This document shows positions 51,518-60,751 of a stretch of 64,000 bases of DNA, piece by piece. Each line of letters opens with the position of its first letter. The first letter of the stretch is position 1. The notes beneath the pieces were generated by a model. It was not told where the DNA came from, did no database searches, and saw only the letters and a list, made by a program, of their open reading frames with translations. Source of the stretch: Streptomyces sp. 11x1. GTDB taxonomy: Bacteria; Actinomycetota; Actinomycetes; Streptomycetales; Streptomycetaceae. Location of the stretch: the NCBI RefSeq assembly GCF_032598905.1, contig NZ_CP122458.1, positions 7,527,001 through 7,591,000 on the forward strand, given 5' to 3'. The translations under genes were made by a program, and so were the position numbers.

Positions 51518-51757
51518 GAATCGAAGAACCCCTCTTCGGGAACAAAACTCGCGGAACCACGTGGCCGCAGGTCCCATATGCGGCTGTCGCGTGAGGCCAT
51601 TTCAACAAGATCGGGCACCATCTGCTGCCGTCAATCGTCCTCCGGGAGCACGTCGTCGGCCGTGTTCGGCATGGGCGGCAGTGGGATGGGCTCTGGTGCT
51701 GACTCGACCCCCGCTTTCGTCAGCCGATTGGTGTGCCAGGTTGATCAGTTGGTGGGG

Positions 51758-52741
51758 TCATAGCAGCCACTTGCGCCGGGCCGCCAGCCATCGCAGCGTG
51801 ACCTCTCCGCACCATGTTTGGTGCTGACGCAGGTGCGGCGACCAATCGGCTGGGGGTTGTGCGCCGGAGACCAGGAAGAAGCCCGAGAGCGCGGCCAGAG
51901 CGGCATCGAGTTGATCGCTGTCGACTCCGCGAGCTGTGGGGTGTTTCCTGAACACAGTGGTGGCGTCGTGGCCATCAGCGTGTGCTGTGGCCAGGAGGAG
52001 TACGAGGTCGAACCAACTAGCGCCAAGGCAAGGCCAGTTCCAGTCGCAGATCCACGCACTGCCATTGGCGTCGACGAGGATATTGTCTTGGCGGAGGTCG
52101 TGGTGGAGGACTGCGTCGCCAGCGACGGCCTGCCGCCACCGGGATTCCAGCTCGGCCAGGGTGTCCAGTCGGCCTGTCGGGACCCATGTGGGGAGGACTG
52201 TGGCGCTTGTGGTGCCGGCGGCAAGCAGCCGCCAGTCGTCGAAGTCACCATCTTCGCCGAGTGGTTTCAGGCCGACCTGCTGGAATGCAGCGGGTGGTGT
52301 GGACAGTGCCTCGGCTGCGGTCGCGTATGCGTCGAGGCTGGTTGCGAGCTCGTGGGTCCTCCACGGCGAGCTGGGCATACGGCCGCTTTCAACGGCGTCG
52401 AACCCGAGGATCACCCATCCATCCAGTTCCTCACTCCACCGGTGTCGAGGCGCTGGTACCGCCTGGGGCAGGGCCCGGTTGACCTTGGCTTCTCGCCGGT
52501 AGCAGTCGGCGATGTGTGCAGAGTCTGCGCTGTTGACGGCTTTGACGAACTGGGTGCCGCCTGTTCCGGTGATCACGCTGGCGAAGCCTTGGGTGAAGCC
52601 GCTTCCGGCACTCGGTCGGGCGGCCACGCTGCCCCCGAGTCGTCGGGCGATGAGTTCGCGGACACGCTGGGGCAGGTCGTTCCACTGGGGGCGTGCGGCA
52701 GTGGAGTGGTACGGCGGCCTCGGGGTGATGACGATCGGCAT
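51758..52741 (-). CDS. Phosphotransferase-family protein (APH-like)
   Basis: A 327-aa APH-fold kinase with Brenner loop VLHHDLRQDNILVD (about residue 224) and metal motif ICDWNWP. The N-lobe has SGFTQGFASVITGTGG. Antibiotic or metabolite phosphorylation is possible; substrate unknown. ATG 52741 chosen as the first Met before the fold. Confidence 0.82.
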   Translation of the reverse strand: MPIVITPRPPYHSTAARPQWNDLPQRVRELIARRLGGSVAARPSAGSGFTQGFASVITGTGGTQFVKAVNSADSAHIADCYRREAKVNRALPQAVPAPRHRWSEELDGWVILGFDAVESGRMPSSPWRTHELATSLDAYATAAEALSTPPAAFQQVGLKPLGEDGDFDDWRLLAAGTTSATVLPTWVPTGRLDTLAELESRWRQAVAGDAVLHHDLRQDNILVDANGSAWICDWNWPCLGASWFDLVLLLATAHADGHDATTVFRKHPTARGVDSDQLDAALAALSGFFLVSGAQPPADWSPHLRQHQTWCGEVTLRWLAARRKWLL

Positions 52742-52889
52742 TCCGCAAGCGTGAGGCCAACGGCCACGTGGCCGCCAGCGAGATTCACCATGCCGTCTCT
52801 GCCTCACAAGGCGACGGCGAAGCGTGTGGAGGGTCGGCGGCCGGTCTTCTACACGCTGGCCTCCAGAGGTGTGATTGCCCAGCATCGGG

Positions 52890-53156
<267 letters not shown>

Positions 53157-53288
53157 CGCATGCCGTGGTGAGGCCCTGTCCTCCGGCTACGGGGAGGTCG
53201 GAGGACAGGGCAGCTCTTCACCAGGGCCGGCTACGGCAGGCCTGGGTGTGGCTGCTGGGGAGTTCGCCCAAGTGCTCGTGTGTCGTCG

Positions 53289-54197
53289 TCAGATGCCTGG
53301 GCGTTTGGTCGGCGGAGCGAGATCCAGGATTTCGGCCCGAAGTTGCCCGCACGCAGCGGCCGTCTCCCTGCCAGCAGACAAGTGGTGGGACACCGTCCAG
53401 CCGGTCAAATCTCGGGAGAGAGCGGCGATGAATTCCTCTTCCCTCGCGCTTGGGAGCAGCGGGCTGCCGTGCACGGGATTGAAGCTGGAGAGCCTCAGTA
53501 TGAGAAAGCGCCCGGCGTAGGGAGCGAGCAGCTCGGTCAGCGCTGCTTCGTCATCGGGCCGCGTGTTGTGCTCGCAGAGAACGTAGTTCAGCACCACCGG
53601 GCGCATTTCAGCAACAGCTGCCCACAGTGGCAAGACGGTCGAAGGGTCGTCCGCTCGGGGGATGACCACCCTGCGCTGAGCGGCGTTGGCGCCGTGCAGC
53701 GAGAACATGAGGCGATCCGGCAGCCAGGAATTGGGCTTCAGGAGATTTCGCACCCAGGCCTGCGGGGCGATGCTGGTTACCTTCACCTGTCGAGCCATTC
53801 TCTGGTCGACGATCGTTTTCGCGGCGGTGGTGACGTGGTTCCAGTTGGCGGCAGCGTCACCGACTCCAGCGAAGTCGACCCAGATGAGGGGGCCTTGCTG
53901 AGGACCTACCTGTTGCTTCAGCTGCCCTACTGCAGAGGCAATCTCTTCCGCGTGCAGATTTCGAACGAAGGGAGTCCGTGCGAAGGTGGTAGCGCAATGT
54001 GCGCAGCCATACCTGCAACCCGCCTGGGCCGACATGCACACAGAATAGGCTTGGTGCTCTCCCTCCCAGAGTTGCACGGCTTCGAAGGTAGCCATGTCTG
54101 ACGTTTTGAAGACGTGCTTGATGCTGCGGTCGGGTGCTTTCGATGGCAGAGTTGAGACGACCTCGACCGAAATTCCGGGCGTGGATATTCCTTCCAT
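53289..54197 (-). CDS. Compact RlmN/Cfr-like radical SAM protein
   Basis: A 302-aa radical SAM enzyme. CRYGCAHC (Cys 61, 65, 68) binds the 4Fe-4S cluster. SLHGANAAQRRVVIPRA and NYVLCEHNT are RlmN/Cfr signatures. GRETAAACGQL near residue 283 preserves the methyl-carrying Cys of RlmN. It lacks the roughly 90-residue N-terminal RNA-binding extension of RlmN. Could methylate A2503-like or tRNA bases, or a peptide. The composite operator lies 210 bp upstream. Confidence 0.85.
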   Translation of the reverse strand: MEGISTPGISVEVVSTLPSKAPDRSIKHVFKTSDMATFEAVQLWEGEHQAYSVCMSAQAGCRYGCAHCATTFARTPFVRNLHAEEIASAVGQLKQQVGPQQGPLIWVDFAGVGDAAANWNHVTTAAKTIVDQRMARQVKVTSIAPQAWVRNLLKPNSWLPDRLMFSLHGANAAQRRVVIPRADDPSTVLPLWAAVAEMRPVVLNYVLCEHNTRPDDEAALTELLAPYAGRFLILRLSSFNPVHGSPLLPSAREEEFIAALSRDLTGWTVSHHLSAGRETAAACGQLRAEILDLAPPTKRPGI

Positions 54198-54409
54198 TGA
54201 AGGAGTTCCTTTCCCTGAGTTACTCGTGCAGGGTCGGTGGGAAACGGGACGATATCTCGTGACTGGTGTTCACATGCGTCGATTGCTCGTGAATGCATGG
54301 ACTCTCTATCGCGAAAGCAGTCGACGAAAATTCTTCTATTCTTTGCGTGGGCCGAATCGATGCGAAGACCTGGCCAAAGCAGCGTAAAACACGATCGCGT
54401 CGACCAAAA

Positions 54410-54428
54410 ATCACCGCCGTGATATCAC
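54410..54428. promoter_or_regulatory. Composite operator ATCAC-cgcc-GTGATATCAC (copy 2)
   Basis: Three GTGAT half-sites in 19 bp. The identical element in opposite orientation is at 59807-59825. It lies between the divergent RlmN-like and AspRS genes. Confidence 0.75.
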
Positions 54429-54669
54429 CCAAGAAATACGATGATGAAATGGAGGCGAATCCTCTCGCGTAGTCGGCTCTGCGGAGAGAGAGTGGCCTGC
54501 CGGGTATCTCGTTGAGGGCGTCCGGATCTGATACGTGACGACGCCTTGGGACAGGGGACTCTGAAGTTCTGGATGGCGGCTGACCGTCATTACGGCCGCA
54601 CGCCGCTCCGACAGGCCGCTCGTTGGCACGATCTTGCTGTCGCATCCCTGCCCACCCCGCTATGCTCAG

Positions 54670-54942
54670 CAGCAACGCGTTGAAGGAGACGAGTAGCCGC
54701 GGGATCACGCGAGCAGAGAGAGCCGCCGGTAGCTGGGAAGGCGGTCTTGCGTCCCAAGGTGAAGACCCTCCTGAGCGCGGGGAGGAACGGCCTCGTTGAA
54801 GGCCCAATGCCCCGCCGGCCGGCCCCCGTCATCGGGCATGAATGAGGCCGTGGCTCTCTGAGCTGCGGTAAAGGCGCGGTGGCACCGCGAGTACCCTTCT
54901 CGTCCGCGCCCCCAAGGGATCATGACGACGCCCCTTGGAGGG
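54670..54942 (+). promoter_or_regulatory. T-box leader of the AspRS gene, translational type
   Basis: GGTGGCACCGCG (54878-54889) followed by CTCGTCCGCGCC is the universal tRNA-acceptor-binding bulge of T-box RNAs. GGCGCGG pairs with CCGCGCC. Next, CCAAGGG (54912-54918) can pair with CCCTTGG (54932-54938), which masks the GGAGGG ribosome site. Stem I-like sequence begins near 54680 (GAGACGAGTAG, AGAGAG). The specifier is uncertain; an AAC at 54786 is a candidate. Boundaries approximate. Confidence 0.75.
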
Positions 54943-54947
54943 CTGCG

Positions 54948-56270
54948 ATGATCCACATGACTAGCCGTGTACTGGTGTCTGGCCTGCGAGAACATGTCGG
55001 GCAGACCGTTTCTGTGTCGGGCTGGGTGAACACGCTCCGCCTGCAACGCAAGATGCAGTTCGTCGTCGTGCGCGACCACACCGGCATGGTGCAGGTCACT
55101 CACAAACGCGGCGGCGAAGGCGACGAGGTTGAGACCGCGCTGGAGGGGCTGACGCCGGAATCCGCAGTCCGGATCACCGGTCGCGTGGTCGACAACCCGA
55201 TCGTGAAGCTCGGTGGCCTGGAGATCATCCCCGAATCGGTCGAGGTGCTGAACCGGGCAGAGACTCCACTTCCCATCGACGAGCAGACCGGACTCGAACA
55301 CCGCCTGGACTGGCGGTTCCTCGACGTGCGGCGCCGGCCCCAGGCGCAGCTGCTTTTCGCTGTACAGACCACACTCGAGCAAGGGATGCGCGAGTACGCC
55401 TATCGGCAGGGGTGCACGGAGATGCACACTCCGAAGCTGATGGGCACCGCCTCGGAGTCAGGCGCTGAGGTGTTCAAGCTCGGCTACTTCGACCGCTCCG
55501 CCTACCTGGCTCAGTCGCCGCAGTTCTTCAAGCAGATGGCGATCTCGGCGGGTGTCGACAAGGTCTTCGAGATCGGGCCCGTCTTCCGCGCTGAGCCGTC
55601 CTTCACCTCCCGGCACGCCACGGAATTCACTGGTGTGGACGTGGAGTTGGCGTGGATCAACGGAGTCGAGGACGTGATGGCCTTCGAGGAGCAGATGCTC
55701 GCGCATGCCATCGCCAAAGTCGCCGATGCACACGGTGAGGCGATCCAGGAGACGTTCGGTGTCGAAGTGACGGTACCGACGACGCCGTTCCCGCGGATCA
55801 CGATGGCCGAGACGCAGGAGATCCTGCGGGCCAAGGGCTGGGACCCGGCCGGCGTGAAAGAGGACCTGGACCCAGAGGGCGAGCGTGGGATCGCCTCGTA
55901 CATCAAGGAACAGACAGGGCATGAGTGGGTGTTCGTCACCCACTATCCGACGAGCATCCGGCCCTTCTACCACATGCGGCCGACGGACGACCCGGGTGTG
56001 ACGCTCAGCTTCGACCTGCTGTGGAAGGGGCTGGAGGTCACCACCGGTGCGCAGCGTGAGCACCGCTACGACGTGCTCTTGAAGCAGGCTGCGGAGAAGG
56101 GGATGAGCACCGAGCCGATGCAGGACTACCTGAACGCCTTCCGGTACGGATGCCCGCCGCACGGCGGTCTGGGCATGGGGCTCGGGCGGGTCCTGATGGT
56201 GATGCTCGGCCTCGACTCGATTCGGGAGGCCACGTTCCTGTTCCGTGGCCCGAACCGGCTCACCCCGTAG
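54948..56270 (+). CDS. Archaeal-type aspartyl-tRNA synthetase (AspRS2), accessory copy
   Basis: Class II aminoacyl-tRNA synthetase, 440 aa. An OB-fold anticodon domain (VSVSGWVNTLRLQRKMQFVV) precedes motif 2 VFRAEPSFTSRHATEFTGVD and motif 3 GLGMGLGRVLMVMLGL. GAQREHRYDVL is the Asp-specific version; AsnRS differs here. It lacks the bacterial GAD insertion, so it is the short archaeal form and not the housekeeping enzyme. ATG 54948 follows GGAGGG controlled by the T-box. A resistant duplicate or a tRNA(Asn)-aspartylating enzyme are both possible. Confidence 0.88.
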   Translation: MIHMTSRVLVSGLREHVGQTVSVSGWVNTLRLQRKMQFVVVRDHTGMVQVTHKRGGEGDEVETALEGLTPESAVRITGRVVDNPIVKLGGLEIIPESVEVLNRAETPLPIDEQTGLEHRLDWRFLDVRRRPQAQLLFAVQTTLEQGMREYAYRQGCTEMHTPKLMGTASESGAEVFKLGYFDRSAYLAQSPQFFKQMAISAGVDKVFEIGPVFRAEPSFTSRHATEFTGVDVELAWINGVEDVMAFEEQMLAHAIAKVADAHGEAIQETFGVEVTVPTTPFPRITMAETQEILRAKGWDPAGVKEDLDPEGERGIASYIKEQTGHEWVFVTHYPTSIRPFYHMRPTDDPGVTLSFDLLWKGLEVTTGAQREHRYDVLLKQAAEKGMSTEPMQDYLNAFRYGCPPHGGLGMGLGRVLMVMLGLDSIREATFLFRGPNRLTP

Positions 56271-56281
56271 TCACGCCAAGA

Positions 56282-56323
56282 GCCTGGGCCGCTGCACCCT
56301 TTGGAGGGTGCAGCGGCCCAGGC
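56282..56323. terminator. Bidirectional terminator
   Basis: 19-bp perfect stem GCCTGGGCCGCTGCACCCT / AGGGTGCAGCGGCCCAGGC with loop TTGG between the convergent AspRS and JmjC genes. Confidence 0.85.
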
Positions 56324-56327
56324 CTGG

Positions 56328-57113
56328 TCAGTAGCGAACGTTTCGCAGATCGAGCTTCCACGCCTCGTCGGGGTGCTGGTCCCAGTAAGCGCGGAGTGCC
56401 AGTTCACGGTCAGCGAAGCGGCCTTGGTGGCACAGACCGCCGTGGGAGAGGGTGACGCTCATCGCGAGCGGGGACTCGGTGGTTACCCAGTGCGGGGTCA
56501 GGGCGTGGCTCCACAGTCGGTCACCGGGCCCCATCCGTAAGGACTCGCGGTCGGCCGGGTCGTGTTCGGGCGGTTCCTCTGCGGTGGTCTCGCCCGCCAC
56601 AGCGGCCTCGGCCGTGAGGTGCTTGTCGGGGTTCCTGTAGCTGTGGAAGGTCTTCGTGCCCTCGACCTGCCACACGAGCCCGTGCGAGTTGTCGTTGTGA
56701 TACGTCGATGAGGCACCGCCCGTGGAGATGAACAGCAGCGGCGCGCACCGTTGCCACGTGAACCCCCAGCTCGACAGCCGGGTTCGCCAGGGGACCATGA
56801 CCTGCTCTTGGAATCCGCTGAGGAGTCCGTCATAGAAGCGGGTGAGGTTGAAGTGGACGAGGCGGAACGTCCACGTGGCCACTTCTTCGACCGGGGCTGT
56901 GCGGAAGGCCGACGTACGGTCCATGCGTACGGACCAGTCCTCGTCTCCGAGGATGGTGAAGCGCACCTCCTCGTCCCGCCGGACGGCGTCGAGGACGTGA
57001 AGGGCGGGCGGAAGGCTGAAGCCGGTGGGGGTGAGGACGTTGCTGACGCGCTTGTTGGGAGGGATCCGCCACCGTTCGATGAACTCTTCTGGTGTGGTGA
57101 CTGGGGTCGTCAT
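56328..57113 (-). CDS. JmjC/cupin-type Fe(II)-2-oxoglutarate oxygenase
   Basis: A 261-aa JmjC-like oxygenase. It shows the metal triad pattern HND (His139, Asp141 in STYHNDNSHGLVWQ) and a distal His in LTPHWV (about 208), with a KTFHSYR strand between. Family members hydroxylate peptides, proteins or small molecules. Last gene of the four-gene radical SAM operon (7 bp after the preceding gene). Confidence 0.85.
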   Translation of the reverse strand: MTTPVTTPEEFIERWRIPPNKRVSNVLTPTGFSLPPALHVLDAVRRDEEVRFTILGDEDWSVRMDRTSAFRTAPVEEVATWTFRLVHFNLTRFYDGLLSGFQEQVMVPWRTRLSSWGFTWQRCAPLLFISTGGASSTYHNDNSHGLVWQVEGTKTFHSYRNPDKHLTAEAAVAGETTAEEPPEHDPADRESLRMGPGDRLWSHALTPHWVTTESPLAMSVTLSHGGLCHQGRFADRELALRAYWDQHPDEAWKLDLRNVRY

Positions 57114-57120
57114 CGTCCAC

Positions 57121-58026
57121 TCACGGGGTGTCGTCGGCGCGGCAGATGGCCGCGCACTCTGGGGTGGTCCGGTCCTGCGGTTCGGCGTGGAGAAAGCGAC
57201 TGATCTCCGCGCGGGGCGCGCGGACGCTCACCCCCGTTTTGCCGTAGGGGCAGAGGCGGATCTCGCCGCTTGCGGACACGTACAGCGTCGCGGACGCGCA
57301 GGAGGGCCGTCGCTCGGGGTACAGATGCATGGCTCGCAGGGCGGTGAGGTACTCCTGGAACCGCGGGGTGAGCTGGAAGTAGCGTCCGAGAAGGTCGGCG
57401 TCCTCCCGCTGCTGGGCCAGGTAGTTGTAGAAGGTGAAGCCGACGCGCTGTCGTGCCGAGTCGTCGAGTGCCACCGGGCTGAGCTGGATCTGGACTCCTG
57501 ACTTGTGGACGCGCTCGTAGACGTCGTGGCACTCCTGGGCTGTGAGTTTCCAGTACGTGAGGTGGAGAACTCTCTCTGCCGTGGGGACCTGCTCGAGCGT
57601 CGTGATCGCCGACGCCACGGACCGGGTGGTGCGCCCGAGTTCCATGGCACCAGCCGAGTCGGCGGACACGGTGACGTTCGCGAGCAGGCGCGCGATGTCG
57701 GCCAACCGGTCGACGTCGTCGGGGTCTCGGGCCGAGGTGACGATCGACACGGGAATCCCGAACTGGTGAGCGAGCCGTACGAGCTGGCGTAGTTCGGGGT
57801 GGTGCGCGGGTTCGCCGCCGGTCAGGCAGATCGCCTCGACGCCGGTCTCCTTCAGCCGGGACAGTGCCCGGGTGTAGGTGGCGATGCCGAGGAAGCCGTG
57901 GGCCCGGTCGGCTCGGAAGCAGAATCCGCAGGCGATCTTGCAGTGGCCGGAGGTGCTGATGAGCGCGGAACGGAACTGCTGCCGGGCTCGTGCGGGTGGG
58001 CTCTCGGGGTGGGTGACGGTGTTCAC
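57121..58026 (-). CDS. Radical SAM protein
   Basis: A 301-aa radical SAM enzyme. Cluster motif CKIACGFC (Cys 29, 33, 36), the GGEP motif in CLTGGEPAHHPELRQL, and extra C-terminal cysteines (SCASATLYVSASGEIRLC, PECAAICRADD) suggesting a twitch/SPASM-type auxiliary cluster. GTG 58026 is chosen because it overlaps the upstream SPASM gene stop (GTGA). Probably acts on the same substrate as its partner. Confidence 0.85.
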   Translation of the reverse strand: MNTVTHPESPPARARQQFRSALISTSGHCKIACGFCFRADRAHGFLGIATYTRALSRLKETGVEAICLTGGEPAHHPELRQLVRLAHQFGIPVSIVTSARDPDDVDRLADIARLLANVTVSADSAGAMELGRTTRSVASAITTLEQVPTAERVLHLTYWKLTAQECHDVYERVHKSGVQIQLSPVALDDSARQRVGFTFYNYLAQQREDADLLGRYFQLTPRFQEYLTALRAMHLYPERRPSCASATLYVSASGEIRLCPYGKTGVSVRAPRAEISRFLHAEPQDRTTPECAAICRADDTP

Positions 58027-59324
58027 TGCACCCCCGTGCTGTCCCATACGGCGATCTCCACGGTGCTCGTGTAGAAATCGCACATCTGTGGGTCCGGCCG
58101 GTCACCGCCGATGAGGAGTTGTTCGTTGCGTGAGGGGCCCCCGCAGATCGCCAGAGCCGGGCACTGGCCACACTCGGGGATGGGGGCGACGTGCTTGGCG
58201 ATGCCGCCCAGCAGGTTCGGGTCCGCACGCAGTTCGTCGAGGGTGTGCAGGAAGGAGGGTGCGGTGAAGTTGATGTCGCAGAGGCTGACTCGGTTGCCGG
58301 GCAGCAGGGCGACGTTCAGGGTCCGGTCGCTCTGGATGTGGTCGAAGAGCATGGGGCGGCGCCGGTCGAGGGCCTGGAATGCCCGGTCGAGGACGGAGAA
58401 CATCATCCCGCCACGCCCGAGGGCGACGAGGCGTGCTTGGTACAGCTCCCTGGCCAGCTCCCTGCCCTTGACCGTCCAGCGTCCGCTGGTGGGTATCGGG
58501 GTGTTGGCGTAGATGAACTTCAACCCGAGGTCGTCGATGATCCAGGTGACGGTTTCGGCCAGGCGGCCGATGTTCGCGGGTGTGGGGGTGAGGTTGCAGC
58601 CCACGTGGATGCCGCCTGCGTCGAGGAGCCGGCGGACGTTGCGCCGAATCCGGCCGTCGGCCGGTTGCCCGCCCAGGAGCCGCCGGTGCTCGGCGTTGAT
58701 GGCGGGTGGTCCGTCGATTGAGATCCCGACGCCGTACTCGTACCGGGCGAAGTGCTCGATCATGGCGTCGGTGATGCGGGCCCCGTTGGTGACGACTGTT
58801 CGGCGGACCCGTTTGACGTCGTACTGCGCGGCGAGAGAGTCCGCGAGGGTGTCCCCATGCTGCATCAGGTCGAACCGGGTCGTCGGTTCGCCGCCGAACC
58901 ACTGGATGGCTACCTCGTCGCGACCGGCGTTCGTCTCGAAGAGGTAGGTCAGGCCGTCGGCGATTTCCTGCTCGGTCATGTCCGGCTTGCCGGTGTTGGT
59001 CTCGACGAAGCAGTAGCTGCACTTCATGTTGCAGGCGTCGGTAAGGACGACGCGCAGGCCGCTGATCCGTACGGGGACGGGATCCAGGTCGAGTTGGTGG
59101 AGCCGGTTATGGAGTGCTTCACGCTGATCAGCGCGAGGGCTGTCGGGCGTGAAGCCGAGCTCGGCGAGAGCTTTGTGGGTCGCGGTCGGGGGAACCGCGG
59201 AGAGGTCGGTGACCTCCCCGCGGTCGAGGTACACACTGTCCAGCGTGACCGGGTCGAGGAGGGCGCCCTCGCCATCCCGGACGTACTGGATGTACTTCCC
59301 CCACAGGAGCTGTGAGGTGACCAC
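58023..59324 (-). CDS. Radical SAM/SPASM protein (peptide-maturase type)
   Basis: A 433-aa enzyme. An N-terminal region of about 85 residues could be a substrate-recognition domain. The radical SAM core has CNMKCSYC (Cys 98, 102, 105) and WFGGEPTTRFDLM. The C-terminal SPASM cluster has LCDINFTAPSF and ECGQCPALAICGG followed by a further Cys (QMCDFY). Matches anSME/peptide-maturase architecture. GTG 59324, 5 bp after the 118-aa gene, so substrate and enzyme are encoded in tandem. Confidence 0.88.
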   Translation of the reverse strand: MVTSQLLWGKYIQYVRDGEGALLDPVTLDSVYLDRGEVTDLSAVPPTATHKALAELGFTPDSPRADQREALHNRLHQLDLDPVPVRISGLRVVLTDACNMKCSYCFVETNTGKPDMTEQEIADGLTYLFETNAGRDEVAIQWFGGEPTTRFDLMQHGDTLADSLAAQYDVKRVRRTVVTNGARITDAMIEHFARYEYGVGISIDGPPAINAEHRRLLGGQPADGRIRRNVRRLLDAGGIHVGCNLTPTPANIGRLAETVTWIIDDLGLKFIYANTPIPTSGRWTVKGRELARELYQARLVALGRGGMMFSVLDRAFQALDRRRPMLFDHIQSDRTLNVALLPGNRVSLCDINFTAPSFLHTLDELRADPNLLGGIAKHVAPIPECGQCPALAICGGPSRNEQLLIGGDRPDPQMCDFYTSTVEIAVWDSTGVQ

Positions 59325-59329
59325 CTGTG

Positions 59330-59686
59330 TTACGCGGCTTCCTCTTCGAGGATGCCACGCTCGGCCATGACCTTGCGGACGAGCTCCTCGCCGGCGGCTT
59401 GCAGCTGTGCTGAGGCCTCCGGCGAGCCTCCGTCGGCGAGGACGATCACGCCGGGGAGGGTCGGGTTCGGGGCGATGATCGTGATGCCGGCGGGCTCGGT
59501 GCTGACCACCAGGATGGCGTTCTCGACCGGGACCCAGTCCGCTTGATCCTTCACCGCTTCCAGGATCTCGGCCTGCTTGGCCTGGAAGGCGTCACGCTCG
59601 CCCATCCAGACTCCGGCCTTCTGCTTGGAATCGACGACGTCGGCGTAGAGCAGGTGATCGTTCTTGTTTCGTCGTGGTGTCGGCAT
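59330..59686 (-). CDS. 118-aa protein leading the radical SAM operon (candidate substrate)
   Basis: First gene of the operon; ATG 59686 lies 9 bp after AGGAG (the ATG at 59695 would be too close). Basic N-terminus (PTPRRNKNDHLLYADVVDSK), an amphipathic helix and a hydrophobic beta-rich core (AILVVSTEPAGITIIAP, PGVIVLADGG). A final helix ends in ILEEEAA. No Cys and no similarity to known RiPP leaders. Could be a precursor, a scaffold or a small enzyme. Confidence 0.7.
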   Translation of the reverse strand: MPTPRRNKNDHLLYADVVDSKQKAGVWMGERDAFQAKQAEILEAVKDQADWVPVENAILVVSTEPAGITIIAPNPTLPGVIVLADGGSPEASAQLQAAGEELVRKVMAERGILEEEAA

Positions 59687-60166
59687 GGCACTCATCTCCT
59701 GTCGCTGGCGCGGCGCATTTCGGATCTGAACGTCGTGCTGTGCAGGCCTGAAGTTCGGGCCCCTGATGAGGGTGCTCCGCATTCGCGGGGCGAGCACATC
59801 TCGGGGGTGATATCACGGCGGTGATATTCGCGGGATCACGTGAGTACGCTAAGTTGCAATCCTTCGACGCTGACACGCACTCCCCGCGCTTCGATCCAGT
59901 CGTCCGGGGCGCCCGACCAGGTCCCTCACACGGGGTTTGCAAGGTATCGATGCCTGGCTCGGCGAGCCGTAAGGCGGTGCGAACTGGCAAACGGGCTTAT
60001 CAACTATCTTCGCCGATCTCTTTTGAACCCTCGGGTGCCGGGCACAATAGCCAACTGCGCCGCCTTCCGACGGGCATGGCCACGCAAGTGACCAAAAGGC
60101 CCTTCTTCCCTTCTACGCGAACAGCACCATCTCGATGTCGCTGGGAGTGGTCTACCCGGCCGAGCG
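59687..60166. other. Operon promoter region
   Basis: 480 bp containing the composite operator at 59807 and a nearby GATCACGTGA. AT-rich stretches lie toward the XRE gene. No credible coding frame. Confidence 0.5.
59807..59825. promoter_or_regulatory. Composite operator GTGATATCAC-ggcg-GTGAT (copy 3)
   Basis: Exact reverse complement of the element at 54410-54428, located about 120 bp upstream of the 118-aa gene. Flanking CCC and AT bases are also shared. Confidence 0.75.
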
Positions 60167-60751
60167 TCACGCTGGCCATCCCGCTTTCTTCCCTGTGAGT
60201 GATGGGCCGCACGGTCGGCCTTCCGCTGTCGACGGTTGGAGCATGGGGCCTGTGAGTTCCGCCGGAGTGTTGAGTCCTGCGAGCAGTTCGACGATCTTGT
60301 CGATGTTGGTGAGTCTTCGTACTCCTGACTCCAGCATGGACAGGAAGGCTTGGCTCAGACCCGTGAGCTCTGCCATATCACTCTGGCGTAGTGAGCTGCC
60401 GATTCGCACAAGGTGGCACACTCGGCCAAAGTCACGGGCCCAGAGAGCTTCCCGGACGTCCACTTGCTTCCAAACCTCTGGTACCACCTGGGGCGGTGGC
60501 GAAGGGGTAGCTGATACGTGTCGCGAACAAGCGCTGCAGTACGGTTCGTTGTTGTATCGGCTCAGAGGTCGTCGACACCATCGACACAGGCGTGCATGCC
60601 GCTCAGCGGTGTCCGTCGCGGATGAGGGCGAAGGGCTGCTCTCCCGGCCCCTCGTCTCGACCGCCGTTGCGCCTGCGCGTATCGGGATCCTGCGGGTGTC
60701 CTCGTCAACTGCTAAGGCGAGCGGAAAGCGATGGCCGGCATCATTCGACAT
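60167..60751 (-). CDS. XRE-family HTH protein with zinc ribbon, short C-terminus
   Basis: A 194-aa protein. Zinc-ribbon-like CRWCRRPLSRYNNEPYCSAC (about residues 55-74) is followed by an HTH (RQSDMAELTGLSQAFLSMLE, SGVRRLTNIDKIVELLAGLN). Homologues usually continue with a long TPR-like domain, but this one ends soon after the HTH in low-complexity sequence, so it is probably truncated. Overlaps the ATPase gene end by 11 bp. Confidence 0.75.
   Translation of the reverse strand: MSNDAGHRFPLALAVDEDTRRIPIRAGATAVETRGRESSPSPSSATDTAERHARLCRWCRRPLSRYNNEPYCSACSRHVSATPSPPPQVVPEVWKQVDVREALWARDFGRVCHLVRIGSSLRQSDMAELTGLSQAFLSMLESGVRRLTNIDKIVELLAGLNTPAELTGPMLQPSTAEGRPCGPSLTGKKAGWPA

Noticed and set aside
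54094..54387. Plus-strand 97-codon frame before the composite operator
   Set aside because: Overlaps the start of the RlmN-like gene on the other strand, with no ribosome site and no motif.
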